A DNA stretch of 64,000 nt from Bdellovibrionales bacterium RIFOXYD12_FULL_39_22. GTDB lineage: Bacteria > Bdellovibrionota > Bacteriovoracia > Bacteriovoracales > Bacteriovoracaceae. A model generated the notes under the pieces. That model ran no database searches, was not told where the DNA came from, and worked only from the letters and a program-made list of their open reading frames with translations. Location of the stretch: assembly GCA_001770205.1 (NCBI GenBank), contig MEQL01000035.1:1-64000 (forward strand). The letters run 5' to 3'. How positions within the stretch are numbered: the first letter of the stretch is position 1; every line of letters starts with the position of its first letter. The position numbers and the translations under genes are program-made. Positions 46,390 through 55,711 of this stretch are shown here, piece after piece.

Positions 46390-48285
46390 ATGAAGATTTA
46401 TTTGGTTTTATTTTTTACGTATCTATTGGCCAGTGGCTGTATTTCACAACCCTCCGGCCGCCTTCTTGATACTGAAAAAGGGAGCGATGAAATCTCCACC
46501 AACAGTGGGGGCGGTAGCGTTAATGATGGACAGGGGGCCGCCAATAATGGGGAGACCGGAGGAGAAATTGCCCAAGATGAAGTGGAAGATCTTTACCCTA
46601 ATGGAAAGACTGAGCTGCGCCATTTTATTGATCCCTTCGATGGAACATATAAAACCAAAATAACTGTTCCCAAAAATTTCTCTGGTTTTATGTATATTTC
46701 CGGCCTGAATATTCAGTCGCTCTCTAGCAAAATTTTAGGTGTTCGCTTTAAATTTGGCCGTGATCTGGCGCCGATAGAAGTTAGTGGAGTGACAGTAGGA
46801 AGGGGAGAAGGGATCACACCTACCACAGATATTGAAGTGTTAATCTTGGATATGAATGATCGGCCATTTGAAAAGGTTCGCCTACTTTACGATCTTTATG
46901 ACTACAAAAGTTATTCTGCAGGAGAGGCGTCAACAACCGATCCGCGAGATGATAAACTTTACTGTCGAGGCCTGCGCAAACAGTATGATCCAACCTTTAT
47001 TGAAACAAATTGCTCAAGTTCAACTTCCAAGTGCCTCTACTCCTATGCCAAGATTTTAGATGCAGGATTGTATCGTACCGCCTCTTCGATTTTTTTATCT
47101 CCAACAGATCCGGAGGTTGATACTGTTGGATCTGGCTATAATTTGATGTCCTCCACTGATTTTTTAAAACGATGTTTGCCAGATAATATTATGTGGAGCA
47201 ACTTATATAAAGTTTTAGGGAGCAGCAGTTCCTTGGCGGGAGATATCACCTATGCTTCCGGACTGGGGGGGATTACCAGCGTTGGTGGTTATAACTATGG
47301 CAGTTACAGTTATCGTGGGCCATATCGGATGAATGCCCTTTCGGAGTGGGAAATTTTAGGTGATGCCATATATGGTACATTTGGTATTTTCAAAGCAAGA
47401 ATGGGGGGGGCGGCCCTTGCGGCCTGTAGTAGTAGCAGTGCTAATTGTGCTACTGGCGGATATCAATCTCGCCTGTTTCCGATGGTAGGGAAGATGAGTT
47501 TGTCTAGCAACGTTGAGCATTTTTCTTCCACAGAAGTGGATTCTACGGCCGGTGCTGGACGAGAGTTGACCTCACTAATTTCCGCGGGAGATACCGATTA
47601 TATGGATGGCTGTAATTTGCGGGTTAGTAATTTTGATGTAGATACTTTAGAGGGGATTTCGTCATGTAACGTAATTGCTACGGTGGAGGTTTACACCAAG
47701 GATGCTAAAAGCGGACAAGAGACGATATTGGCCAGTTCTGACCAGATAAAATTGCAATTAATCCGTCCGAGTCAAACAGATAGTGTTGGCCGAGAAGTTC
47801 TTTATTCGGCGCTTAAGAGTTGCTCTTCTAGCAATGCTTGTGGATCGGAGGAGTGTTGCTATAATAATCGTTGCTGGACCAAAGATTTGGTTTCTCAATG
47901 TTTAGAGGATACACACAGCGAAGGCAACTATGCTGTGGGCCAAAGTTGTACTTCTGATTATCAATGTGCAAGCTTGTGTTGTGATCAATCGCTGGGTACT
48001 TGTCGGCCACATATCGCAAATGTTGATGAACAGGTACTTTGCTCGAAATCACCTGGCCAGCAGTGCATTTCCAAAGAGTGGTGTAGGAAGGATAGTGTTT
48101 CAACTTGCAAGGTTTACATTACAGGAACATCTCCCACAACTGGCCAGACAACTTGTGCGCTTAGGTGCTATCCTGTGCCTACTTTTGGAGATTGTATTAA
48201 CGGAATCTGTGTCACTCCGGAAATCCCGGCCATTCCATCATATGATCCCAATGATTGTTCTAATGCTATTCCCTTGCCTAGATAA
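46390..48285 (+). CDS. Large lipoprotein with Cys-rich C-terminal region
   Basis: The 631-residue product has a lipobox (LASGC17) and a Gly/Asn/Glu-rich linker. A long beta-rich region with many Tyr and Gly (for example SVGGYNYGSYSYRGPYRM near 305) follows. The end has more than fifteen Cys, in CC and C-x-C patterns (CGSEECCYNNRCW, CTSDYQC, SLCCDQ), likely disulfide-bonded. It would sit in the outer membrane, perhaps surface-exposed. I recognise no family. It precedes the rhomboid-like gene by 15 bases. Confidence 0.75.
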   Translation: MKIYLVLFFTYLLASGCISQPSGRLLDTEKGSDEISTNSGGGSVNDGQGAANNGETGGEIAQDEVEDLYPNGKTELRHFIDPFDGTYKTKITVPKNFSGFMYISGLNIQSLSSKILGVRFKFGRDLAPIEVSGVTVGRGEGITPTTDIEVLILDMNDRPFEKVRLLYDLYDYKSYSAGEASTTDPRDDKLYCRGLRKQYDPTFIETNCSSSTSKCLYSYAKILDAGLYRTASSIFLSPTDPEVDTVGSGYNLMSSTDFLKRCLPDNIMWSNLYKVLGSSSSLAGDITYASGLGGITSVGGYNYGSYSYRGPYRMNALSEWEILGDAIYGTFGIFKARMGGAALAACSSSSANCATGGYQSRLFPMVGKMSLSSNVEHFSSTEVDSTAGAGRELTSLISAGDTDYMDGCNLRVSNFDVDTLEGISSCNVIATVEVYTKDAKSGQETILASSDQIKLQLIRPSQTDSVGREVLYSALKSCSSSNACGSEECCYNNRCWTKDLVSQCLEDTHSEGNYAVGQSCTSDYQCASLCCDQSLGTCRPHIANVDEQVLCSKSPGQQCISKEWCRKDSVSTCKVYITGTSPTTGQTTCALRCYPVPTFGDCINGICVTPEIPAIPSYDPNDCSNAIPLPR

Positions 48286-48300
48286 AGTGGAGGATTTTTC

Positions 48301-49026
48301 ATGAATTATGGCCCGCGAACGATGATGGTGCCACCATTATCAAAAATTAATAAAGTTATTATTATAGTTGTTGCGATTTTTTTTGTCATAAATAGTGTGT
48401 TGAAAAATTTCTCAATCTTTGTCTTAGAACAATATTTGGGGTTAAATATCAACTCTTTTTTGGAAGGCCATATATACCAGTTGTTAACTTATCCGATTAT
48501 TTCTCAAGAGGGCCTACTGGCCTTTGTTTTTAATTTGATGATTCTTTGGTTTATTGGCTCACCCTTAGAGAGCTCATGGGGAGTTAGACGCTATTTGGGT
48601 TTTATTTTCACCACGGTAATTGGTAGTGGCATGGTCTATTTGCTGCTGGCGTATGCTCTATTACCAAAAGGGTATTTGTTGGGTAGTGTTACCGATATTA
48701 TGGGGTTAACCAATGCGCTTTTAATTGCTTCGGCCATTATCAATCCTAATCAGCTTTTTTATTTTATGTTCTTTTTTCCTATGCCGGCCAAATATTTTTG
48801 CCTGCTTATTGTGGCCATTCAGCTATATATTGGCATTCTAACTGCCGGAGCGGTAACTGCCTGGGTTAGCTTGGCATCAATGTTTTTCGGGGTTTTTTAT
48901 ATGTGGTTAGTGGCCAATAAATTTTTTGGAATTGGAGAGAAAAGGAAGAGTAAAGCTGCCAAGGATAGAGCAAAATTACAGTTAGTGCGAGGTGAGCGTG
49001 ATAATAATCCTCGGTATTGGAACTGA
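48301..49026 (+). CDS. Rhomboid-family membrane protein, apparently inactive
   Basis: The 241-residue product has six membrane segments and the rhomboid N-terminal block GHIYQLLTYPII...NLMILWFIGSPLE. The family's GxSGxxxG is here G128-S-V-T-D-I-M-G135, with Val130 where the catalytic Ser belongs. The TM6 block VSLASMFFG has Ser where the catalytic His belongs. Rhomboid pseudoproteases bind membrane clients rather than cut them. The fold call is from pattern. It follows the large lipoprotein gene by 15 bases. Confidence 0.8.
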   Translation: MNYGPRTMMVPPLSKINKVIIIVVAIFFVINSVLKNFSIFVLEQYLGLNINSFLEGHIYQLLTYPIISQEGLLAFVFNLMILWFIGSPLESSWGVRRYLGFIFTTVIGSGMVYLLLAYALLPKGYLLGSVTDIMGLTNALLIASAIINPNQLFYFMFFFPMPAKYFCLLIVAIQLYIGILTAGAVTAWVSLASMFFGVFYMWLVANKFFGIGEKRKSKAAKDRAKLQLVRGERDNNPRYWN

Positions 49027-49116
49027 TACTGGCAGTATGGCCTTGACCGTTTGTCTAAACAGTGATAATAATTTGCCTCTGATCAGATCTAATTTTGTCG
49101 AAAAGGGGAGTATTAC

Positions 49117-49299
49117 ATGAGATTGAACAAGGCCTTGGAAGATAAATTAATGGATGTTAGACTTCGCGATAAATTGATTGCAGATGGAAAGATCTCAAAG
49201 GCACAGGTGGAGCAATACATAAAGAGTCTTAAGGACTGTTCAGAAACAATGACCTATACAGACAAAGTCAAAAAAGATAGCAAGAAAGATCAAGAGTAG
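49117..49299 (+). CDS. Small basic/acidic protein of unknown function
   Basis: The 60-residue product is highly charged and helical (LEDKLMDVRLRDKLIADGK, then KVKKDSKKDQE), without signal peptide. A strong GGGGAG lies ten bases before the ATG, which supports real translation despite the short length. I recognise no family. The gap 49027-49116 before it holds no gene. Confidence 0.6.
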   Translation: MRLNKALEDKLMDVRLRDKLIADGKISKAQVEQYIKSLKDCSETMTYTDKVKKDSKKDQE

Positions 49300-49313
49300 T
49301 TTTTTTAGTTAAA

Positions 49314-49775
49314 TTATTGGATTACAAAATCAGTAAAGAGAATCTTCTTTATCAGGTTGATTTGCAGCTTGTTGTTAACCGTTCGTTTAATACGATCTTC
49401 TAAAAGGATTTTTCCAGAGATGGTGTTTAGCTCATCAGGTGCCATAGCACCTGCAGTTTTTATGATAGTATCGCGAATAAAGGCGGCATTTTTTTCAATA
49501 ATCGGAATAGTTTCAACCTTGAAGGGAACGAGTTGGGCGGTGAGGTCGAGATAGCGCAGTCTTTCGGGGGGAGAGTTTAAATTTATAACCAATTTTTTTA
49601 CTTGGAAGGTTTCAGTAACTACCACTTTGGCCGTATCGTTTTTCAATGCCTCTAACTCACTTTCATTAGAGGGAGTTGGCCGTTCATAGAAGGAGTTAAG
49701 ATAGATAAAAAATCCCAAAGTGGCCGCTGTTGCCGCCACACTAAGCATTCCTAAAATATTATTTAAACTAAACAT
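49314..49775 (-). CDS. FliL-like protein
   Basis: The ATG at 49775 has an AAAGG motif upstream; the frame also opens from 49835. The 153-residue product has one membrane helix (about residues 10-27), then a periplasmic domain with the FliL pattern: VKKLVINLNSP, RYLDLTAQLVPF, 'IRDTIIKTAG' and 'RIKRTVNNKL'. FliL supports flagellar stator function. No flagellar operon is beside it, unlike the usual fliL-fliM setting. Family call from pattern. Confidence 0.72.
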   Translation of the reverse strand: MFSLNNILGMLSVAATAATLGFFIYLNSFYERPTPSNESELEALKNDTAKVVVTETFQVKKLVINLNSPPERLRYLDLTAQLVPFKVETIPIIEKNAAFIRDTIIKTAGAMAPDELNTISGKILLEDRIKRTVNNKLQINLIKKILFTDFVIQ

Positions 49776-49840
49776 AACCTTTGAATATTTTATCACTGTA
49801 TTGGCCCAGCAAGCAACGGCAAATTTAGTTGGCAATTAGA

Positions 49841-50689
49841 TTAACGGTAGGTAAGTTTTTCTCCATCGAAGGTAGGGGAGACAGAAAAGTTAAAGGTTTT
49901 CTTGGAGACTTTTTCTAGGTATTGGTGGTCGACCTCATGGTTCATATGGATTAATCTGGCCTGTGCGGGAGCAATGGCCTTAATAAAGGCAAAGCATTTA
50001 TCTACGTTTAGATGGGTTTTATGTGGACGAACTTGTAAACAGTCAATTATTACCAGATCAAGTTGCATGGCCTTTAGTTTTTTTATTATTTGAGGATGAA
50101 TGTCACTGCAATCGGGCAAATAGGCAAATTTGGAATGGATAATGGCCAAGCTTTCAGTATAAGCATGAGGAAGCAGACAAAATTTAAAACGATTCCCGGC
50201 AATAGTTTTTGACGAGAGATTTTGCTGCGAGGCCTCAATATTATTAAGCGATAAATTGGGGATTCCTCCTCCAACAATTGGACGAAGAGATGAGAAGATT
50301 TTTTCTGTTTGAAAAATATATGGAAAGCGATTTTTAATATCTTCGGCCGTATTTTGGGAAGTATAGATGGGGATTTTGTTTTTTTCTTGTGTGTAGCAAA
50401 ACTGCCTTAGATCATCTATTCCGTGAATATGGTCTGCGTGTGAGTGCGTGATAAAGACAGAATCAATTCTATCAAGTTTATATTTTATTGCCTGATAGCG
50501 TAAATCAGTGGTGGTGTCGATGAGGAATTTTACACCATTGTTGCTGGCGATAAAAAGACTAGTTCGTAATCTTTTATCTTTTTTGTTCCGCGAAGTGCAA
50601 ACTTTGCAGAGACAATTTATCATGGGAATGCCAGTGCTGGTTCCTGAACCTAAAACGAGAAGATGATTTTTTTTTGCTTGTGTGGACAT
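49841..50689 (-). CDS. Metallo-beta-lactamase-fold hydrolase, PhnP-like
   Basis: The 282-residue product has GSGTSTGIPMINCLCKVC (a PhnP-type CxCxxC zinc cluster near the N-terminus), the ligand motif HSHADHIHG, and a distal H near MNHEVDHQ. PhnP hydrolyses cyclic ribosyl phosphates; homologues elsewhere act on cyclic nucleotides or tRNA-related substrates. No phosphonate genes are near. It is divergent from the M16 peptidase pair, with a Fur-box-like site three bases before its ATG. Confidence 0.85.
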   Translation of the reverse strand: MSTQAKKNHLLVLGSGTSTGIPMINCLCKVCTSRNKKDKRLRTSLFIASNNGVKFLIDTTTDLRYQAIKYKLDRIDSVFITHSHADHIHGIDDLRQFCYTQEKNKIPIYTSQNTAEDIKNRFPYIFQTEKIFSSLRPIVGGGIPNLSLNNIEASQQNLSSKTIAGNRFKFCLLPHAYTESLAIIHSKFAYLPDCSDIHPQIIKKLKAMQLDLVIIDCLQVRPHKTHLNVDKCFAFIKAIAPAQARLIHMNHEVDHQYLEKVSKKTFNFSVSPTFDGEKLTYR

Positions 50690-50691
50690 AT

Positions 50692-50710
50692 TATAATCAT
50701 TATCATTGTC
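50692..50710. promoter_or_regulatory. Fur-box-like site
   Basis: Read on the minus strand, GACAATGATAATGATTATA matches the 19-base Fur consensus GATAATGATAATCATTATC at 16 of 19 positions; on the plus strand it is 15 of 19. It lies between divergent genes, abutting the PhnP-like start and 55 bases before the M16 gene. Fur, Zur or a relative could control either gene. Confidence 0.5.
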
Positions 50711-50764
50711 GTTGTTCTTTAAATATTAATTAATATCACCATTTTATCATCTAGGCCGGTTCCA

Positions 50765-52174
50765 ATGCACCAAAAAACTATTTTGCCTCTGATTATCTTT
50801 TTTTATTTTTTTATCTCATCTTGCGCCAATGTGGCCGATTCTCCAAACCTTCCTATAAGTGACACTGCTTTAAATTCCTCCCCTTCGGTCTCGGGGGAGG
50901 TGAAAAAGGAGACAGCATTAAATCTTACAGCAAAAAAGGTTATTTTTAAAAATGGCCTGACGGTCTTATTGTATGAAAATCATCAACTACCAATTTGTGC
51001 TTATTATACTTTCTTTGAAGTGGGAGGACGACATGAGAAGGAAGGCATGTTTGGGGGAACTCATTTTCTTGAACACATGATGTTTAAGAAAAAAGATTTT
51101 GCCGTTACGATTGAAAGTAGTGGTGGCTCCACCAACGCCTATACCTCCAGTGATTTTACCGTATATCATCAGGAGATCCCAGTTTCTATTTTACCTCAAG
51201 TGATTAAAATGGAGGCAGACCGGATGAATAATCTAACTTTGATTCCGGATCAGTTTGAGTCGGAGCGAAATGTTATTTTAGATGAGAAGTTAAGAGATGA
51301 TGATCAACCAGAGACTAAGTTGTATCACAAGATGATGGAATTTGCCTTTAGAAATACCCCCTATGCCAATCCGGTCATCGGCACTATGGAAAGTATAAAA
51401 AATATTACGATTGATAGCATGCGGAAATATTTTAAAACCTATTATACTCCCAATAATGCAGTTTTGGTCATTGTGGGGGATATAGACACTGATAAAACTT
51501 TGGATTTAGTTCGTGCCAGTTATGAGAATATTGCTATCTCTCCCCAACTAAAAGAGATTAAAGAAGAGATGGAAAAAGATGAACTATATCAACATCAGTG
51601 GAGTGATAATCGAGAGGCACTGTTGGCCGGAAACTCGCCCACTCCGATGTTTAAATTAGTCTTTAAAGGAGAGCCTGTTGGAACAAGGAAGGGAATGGTT
51701 GGTGATTTATTGGCCGCTATTTTAGGTGATGGGCAGAGCTCTTATTTATATCAAAAGTATGTGGCCTCTAAAAAACCTCTTTTAGAAGGAGTGGGAGCAC
51801 ATAACTATACGCTGAGAAAAAATGGTATTTTCTACATTGATGGACAATTGTTAGATGGAGTCTCTCAAAAGGAGATTAAACGACAACTGTTGCGTGGAAT
51901 GAAGGAGATGTGTGATAGTGGAATTACAGAGAGAAGCGTGCAGAAGGCCAAAAATCAATACCTATTGAATTACTATGGAGCATTACAAACTAATGACGGA
52001 GTTGCTCATTTTTTAGGAAACTATGAGAGCTTTTTTGAAGATTATAATTATTTTAAAAAAGAGCTAGAGATTTATAACTCGATTGGATTAAGTGAGATAA
52101 AAGGCGAATGTTTTAATTTGTTAGCAAATGGGGAGAGTATTTTCCTATCGGTGTGGCAAAAAAACAAACAATAG
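50765..52174 (+). CDS. M16 zinc peptidase, active member, lipoprotein
   Basis: The 469-residue product starts with a type II signal peptide (FISSC20, lipobox) and holds an M16A peptidase. The inverted zinc motif is H100-F-L-E103-H104, followed by the ERNVILDEK helix and a C-terminal M16 half. It is an envelope-anchored protease. The next gene encodes an M16 protein without the motif, the usual active/inactive pair (as in YmxG-type pairs and mitochondrial processing peptidase). The two overlap by their open frames but the second start is 30 bases after this stop. Confidence 0.9.
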   Translation: MHQKTILPLIIFFYFFISSCANVADSPNLPISDTALNSSPSVSGEVKKETALNLTAKKVIFKNGLTVLLYENHQLPICAYYTFFEVGGRHEKEGMFGGTHFLEHMMFKKKDFAVTIESSGGSTNAYTSSDFTVYHQEIPVSILPQVIKMEADRMNNLTLIPDQFESERNVILDEKLRDDDQPETKLYHKMMEFAFRNTPYANPVIGTMESIKNITIDSMRKYFKTYYTPNNAVLVIVGDIDTDKTLDLVRASYENIAISPQLKEIKEEMEKDELYQHQWSDNREALLAGNSPTPMFKLVFKGEPVGTRKGMVGDLLAAILGDGQSSYLYQKYVASKKPLLEGVGAHNYTLRKNGIFYIDGQLLDGVSQKEIKRQLLRGMKEMCDSGITERSVQKAKNQYLLNYYGALQTNDGVAHFLGNYESFFEDYNYFKKELEIYNSIGLSEIKGECFNLLANGESIFLSVWQKNKQ

Positions 52175-52203
52175 TTGAGCGTGTTTTTGGAAGGGGAAAG
52201 GTT

Positions 52204-53583
52204 ATGATGGGGAGAATTATTACATTGTGGAGTGTTCTTTTTTTTGCATGGGGAGCTTCCTGGGCACAGACAGAAGAGAGAATAAAAAGATTAGATTGGA
52301 ATGGAATAGAGGTTGTTTGGATTGAAGATAATCGTCTACCACTTTATAACGTAGTTTTTTATTTTGCAGATGGAGCGCTTAGCGATCAAGTGGAGGGGCG
52401 TGGCATGGTTCCGTCCACGGAGATGATGTTTTCTTTATTGGATAGAGGAACAAATAGCTACTCTTTCAAAGAGATCAGCGATAATTTGGAATTTTATGGA
52501 ACGAACTATCGCCCTTATGTAACTCATGAGTATTCGACCTATAGTTATTCAGGACTAATGAAAGATATTATCCCGGCCAGTAAGATGATTTGCCATCTGT
52601 TTAGAGATGCCACTTATCCGCGGGATGAAGTGGATAATGCGAAGCAGTTGGCCATTAGTGGAAAAAATAATATGGTGCGAGCACCAGATGCATTGGCGTC
52701 TCGAGTTTTTCGAGAACTATCGCTAAGTGGATCATCCTATAATTATCCGTTTGATGGCAAAATAAAGGATATAAAAAAGATAGATCGTGATGAATTACAA
52801 ACGAAACTTAAATATTTTAATCAGAAAGTATACAAAAAAATATATATAGCTGGCCCTTCAGATATTTTGCAAATAAAAAACATCATAAATGATGAATGTG
52901 GTTGGCAAGGAAGAGGCGGCCGGTTTATTCGAAGTGGGAACTACAGGCAAAGCAAAAGAGAAAAATCAGAATATTATTTTATTCCAGTAAAAGGAGCAAC
53001 GGCGGCCTATGTGCGAATAGGTTCACTTTTTGGGAAAGAAAATTTTTTTGAACTTGCCCCGCTGGAGTTGTCTTCGACCTTTTTAGGAGGAGGATTTACT
53101 TCTAAACTGATGCAGGAAATTAGAGTAAAACGAGGACTTTCTTACGGAATATCTGCTTTTGCCGCCCGTCAAAAAGATTATGGACGAGTAGGGATCGTTG
53201 TTTCGACGGACAATGCTAAAATACCAGAACTTTTTTCTTCACTTAAAGATGTTTTTGCAGAAGTTTTGCAAGGTAAATTTTCTGAGCGAGAGTTTAAGGC
53301 CGCGAGAGGGTATTTGATGGGTAGCTATGCTTTTCGTTTTGAACAAAGCAGTGCCTATATAAATCAATTGCTATATCTAGATCATATTGGCGCAGATGCG
53401 TCCTTAGTGTATCAGTTTCCAGCAATGACAAAAAAGACAACAAAAAAAGAGATGGTTGAAGTTTTAAAGAAGCTCTTTAGTTTAAATCAGCAGGTGATTG
53501 TTGTATTGGGTGATCCTTCATTGTCTACGATATTAAAACCGATTGGTGATTTTAAGGCCGTTGATTTTAATGATTTTTTATAG
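52204..53583 (+). CDS. M16 peptidase homologue lacking the zinc motif
   Basis: The ATG at 52204 has a GGAAAGG upstream and gives a signal peptide (RIITLWSVLFFAWGASWA); the frame opens earlier at 52153. The 459-residue product has the M16 fold but no HxxEH in the first domain (the equivalent is GRGMVPSTEMM). It keeps the QEIRVKRGLSYGI block of the partner subunit. It probably forms a heterodimer with the active enzyme encoded just upstream, helping to hold substrate. Its 3' end overlaps the convergent bactofilin gene by 17 bases. Confidence 0.9.
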   Translation: MMGRIITLWSVLFFAWGASWAQTEERIKRLDWNGIEVVWIEDNRLPLYNVVFYFADGALSDQVEGRGMVPSTEMMFSLLDRGTNSYSFKEISDNLEFYGTNYRPYVTHEYSTYSYSGLMKDIIPASKMICHLFRDATYPRDEVDNAKQLAISGKNNMVRAPDALASRVFRELSLSGSSYNYPFDGKIKDIKKIDRDELQTKLKYFNQKVYKKIYIAGPSDILQIKNIINDECGWQGRGGRFIRSGNYRQSKREKSEYYFIPVKGATAAYVRIGSLFGKENFFELAPLELSSTFLGGGFTSKLMQEIRVKRGLSYGISAFAARQKDYGRVGIVVSTDNAKIPELFSSLKDVFAEVLQGKFSEREFKAARGYLMGSYAFRFEQSSAYINQLLYLDHIGADASLVYQFPAMTKKTTKKEMVEVLKKLFSLNQQVIVVLGDPSLSTILKPIGDFKAVDFNDFL

Positions 53584-53938
53584 AGCTATTGGCATCTGTA
53601 GTATGTCCGGTAAAATTCACAGACGATCCTGGCATGATCAATAGATTTCGACATTGAATTTCTCCAGTAACTTGTGCGGAAGGATAGATAATTACTTTGC
53701 CGGAAGAGACAATAGTTCCTTCAAATTGCCCATAGATTTCTAGGTTATGGCAATTTATTTTTCCAATAAAGACCCCCAGACGCTCTATATACAGCGTCGC
53801 GCTACTGAGCATGAAAAGTTCTCCTTCCAAATGGGAGGCCAAATGGGTGGGGCCACTCATTTCAAAGGAACCGATTAGTTTAGAGTTTTTAGCAAAATAA
53901 GAGAAGTTTTGAGAGGCAAGGTTGATTATATCTTCCAT
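53567..53938 (-). CDS. Bactofilin
   Basis: The 123-residue product is a bactofilin (DUF583) beta-helix with repeated short strands: SKLIGSFEMSG, LEGELFML, RLGVFIGKI, LEIYGQFEGTI, and ITGEIQ-like turns. Bactofilins polymerise into membrane-bound filaments and place cell-wall enzymes. It is last in an operon with a membrane coiled-coil protein and an L,D-transpeptidase, consistent with local wall shaping. The gap to the coiled-coil gene is 16 bases. Confidence 0.88.
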   Translation of the reverse strand: MEDIINLASQNFSYFAKNSKLIGSFEMSGPTHLASHLEGELFMLSSATLYIERLGVFIGKINCHNLEIYGQFEGTIVSSGKVIIYPSAQVTGEIQCRNLLIMPGSSVNFTGHTTDANSSIKNH

Positions 53939-53954
53939 ATATAGTTTTTTAAAC

Positions 53955-54680
53955 CTATAGGTTATGAGGAATATTTTTATCTAGTAGGATTTCTCCTAAT
54001 CTTGAATATATCAAAACTTTAATTATTAGAGATTTTGTTTCAGGAGCAAGTGGAAAAGAGGCGGTAACCGGCCGTAGTTTCTCCATGGCAAAGGGTTCTC
54101 CTTTATTGAATTTAATTTCAAAATTATCTGGTGAGATGATTTGAGGAGGGTAAAAGCTGATGCCACTATAGTCGCTAATAGCTAAAATAATAAAGCCAGA
54201 AAGCTTCCTTGCATCATCTGTTATATTGGCCAGCAGGAAGTTTAAACTTAGCTTGCCATTTTCGGCCACTACTTTTAGATCATTGATCGCACATAGTTTT
54301 TGATCAGGAGAGTAGCTATTTTGAGGAACAGCACTAAATAGCTGCATTGGAGTATAGTTCCCGGAACTAGGAGTAGCAGCAGTAGCAAATTTTTCTTCCA
54401 GCTGTGCGGCATCTTGCTTGAGCTCTTTAATCTGCTTGGTTAATTGCAAATTCTCTTTGGATAAAGATTCTACAAGTCTGGGGGTTTTTCGCTCTGAATA
54501 GATAGAGCTTCCTTTTATATAAACTAGTAGGAATAAAACACTGAGTATTGCCAATATGGAGATGGCCGGCATTATGACAAAAATAAAGCGCAGCAGTTTT
54601 TTGCTAATATTAAAATATTTCGGAGAGTTATTCTCTTCATATAGTAATAGCGATAGTTGATCAGCTTTTTTGATTTTCAT
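53955..54680 (-). CDS. Membrane coiled-coil protein in bactofilin operon
   Basis: The 241-residue product has a basic N-terminus like those of M23 peptidase partners of bactofilins (KKADQLSLLLYEENN). One membrane helix (about residues 31-55), a coiled coil (about 65-95), then a periplasmic beta-rich domain follow. There is no peptidase motif. Its ATGA overlaps the stop of the L,D-transpeptidase gene, so the two are translationally coupled. It may link the bactofilin filament inside to the transpeptidase outside; that is inference. Confidence 0.75.
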   Translation of the reverse strand: MKIKKADQLSLLLYEENNSPKYFNISKKLLRFIFVIMPAISILAILSVLFLLVYIKGSSIYSERKTPRLVESLSKENLQLTKQIKELKQDAAQLEEKFATAATPSSGNYTPMQLFSAVPQNSYSPDQKLCAINDLKVVAENGKLSLNFLLANITDDARKLSGFIILAISDYSGISFYPPQIISPDNFEIKFNKGEPFAMEKLRPVTASFPLAPETKSLIIKVLIYSRLGEILLDKNIPHNL

Positions 54681-55711
54681 TGGGTGGCAGTATCGGGATT
54701 AGTTCCGTCCTCTTTTTTAGAAAAAAAGCGAGAAGATGGAGTAAAGGCCATGGGGCCATTATCATCTGGTAATTTACTCCATATTTCCTTAACTATTTTC
54801 CAGTTAAATAGATCGTCTCGCTTTAGGTACAAAGTTTTTTTTCCGCTATCTTCTATGGTTGCCGATTTATATATTTGAGTGAAGTTAACAATGGAGTAGT
54901 TGGGCGCATTAAAAATAGCAACATCTTTTAGAGAAATTTCTGGCCTTCCGCTTGCCGAGAAAACGGCCCGCTTATATTCTCTAAATTGCTTGAAATTACC
55001 TCGATAGTCGTCAAAAAATTCTTCAGGGTGATAGCTAGAAATATATCCATCGAGATCTTCATTTTGCCACGAGGTTAACCAATTCTCTACTAGGCCTTCA
55101 ATTTCTGCTTTTTTTGCGCTCCAGCTGCTTTTTTCAAAATAACTAAAGTCGTGAGTTATGATTAAGTAGGTTTTGTTGAGCTCGATATGTTGTGATAGAT
55201 CGACCAGGTCTTTATTGGCCATTACAATGCATCCGCGAGAATCTAGGCCTTTTTCTATGCGTGTTTCATCGTTAGTCGAATGTATCCAAATCCCCCCTCC
55301 AGTTTTGTTTTGTCGACTATCCATTGGGTTGGGGTAGTTAAGTACAAAGGCGCCGCCGCCATATATTTTGCCGTTTTCTCCATATCTTTTTAAAAGCTCC
55401 TGATTAGGAATAAAATCAGTCAATTGATAAATCCCTTCTGGAGTTCGATGATCACCCATCAGTTTTTTGTCTCCGGCAATTTTACCAGTAGCGATTTGGT
55501 AGTTTTTAATTAATCTTGGAGCACCATTATTATTTTCAAAAAGGTATAATGAATGAGTCGACTTTTCTGCTACAAGAATATGGTGGGTATAAAATGGATC
55601 TAGTTGAAAAATTGATGCCGGAAGGAAGTCGCTTGATTGAGCAAGTTGAGTGGCATGTGAAGGCCAAAAAACAAAGGCCGAGAAAAAAAGAATGGTAATA
55701 TAGTTTTTCAG
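54677..55711 (-). CDS. L,D-transpeptidase with NTF2-like C-terminal domain
   Basis: The start is probably CTG at 55711: AGGAG (55717-55721) lies five bases before it and the peptide then begins as a normal signal peptide (KNYITILFFSAFVF). An upstream TTG frame to 55759 has no such site. The 344-residue product has a YkuD domain with the IHSTNDE...SRGCIV active site (Cys in SRGC). A second, NTF2/SnoaL-like domain (about 210-310) follows. It forms 3-3 cross-links in peptidoglycan or attaches proteins. First gene of the bactofilin operon. Confidence 0.88.
   Translation of the reverse strand: MKNYITILFFSAFVFWPSHATQLAQSSDFLPASIFQLDPFYTHHILVAEKSTHSLYLFENNNGAPRLIKNYQIATGKIAGDKKLMGDHRTPEGIYQLTDFIPNQELLKRYGENGKIYGGGAFVLNYPNPMDSRQNKTGGGIWIHSTNDETRIEKGLDSRGCIVMANKDLVDLSQHIELNKTYLIITHDFSYFEKSSWSAKKAEIEGLVENWLTSWQNEDLDGYISSYHPEEFFDDYRGNFKQFREYKRAVFSASGRPEISLKDVAIFNAPNYSIVNFTQIYKSATIEDSGKKTLYLKRDDLFNWKIVKEIWSKLPDDNGPMAFTPSSRFFSKKEDGTNPDTATQ

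Noticed and set aside
50690-50695. TATAAT directly before the PhnP-like ATG
   Set aside because: A start from it would fall inside the gene; the letters belong to the Fur-like site.
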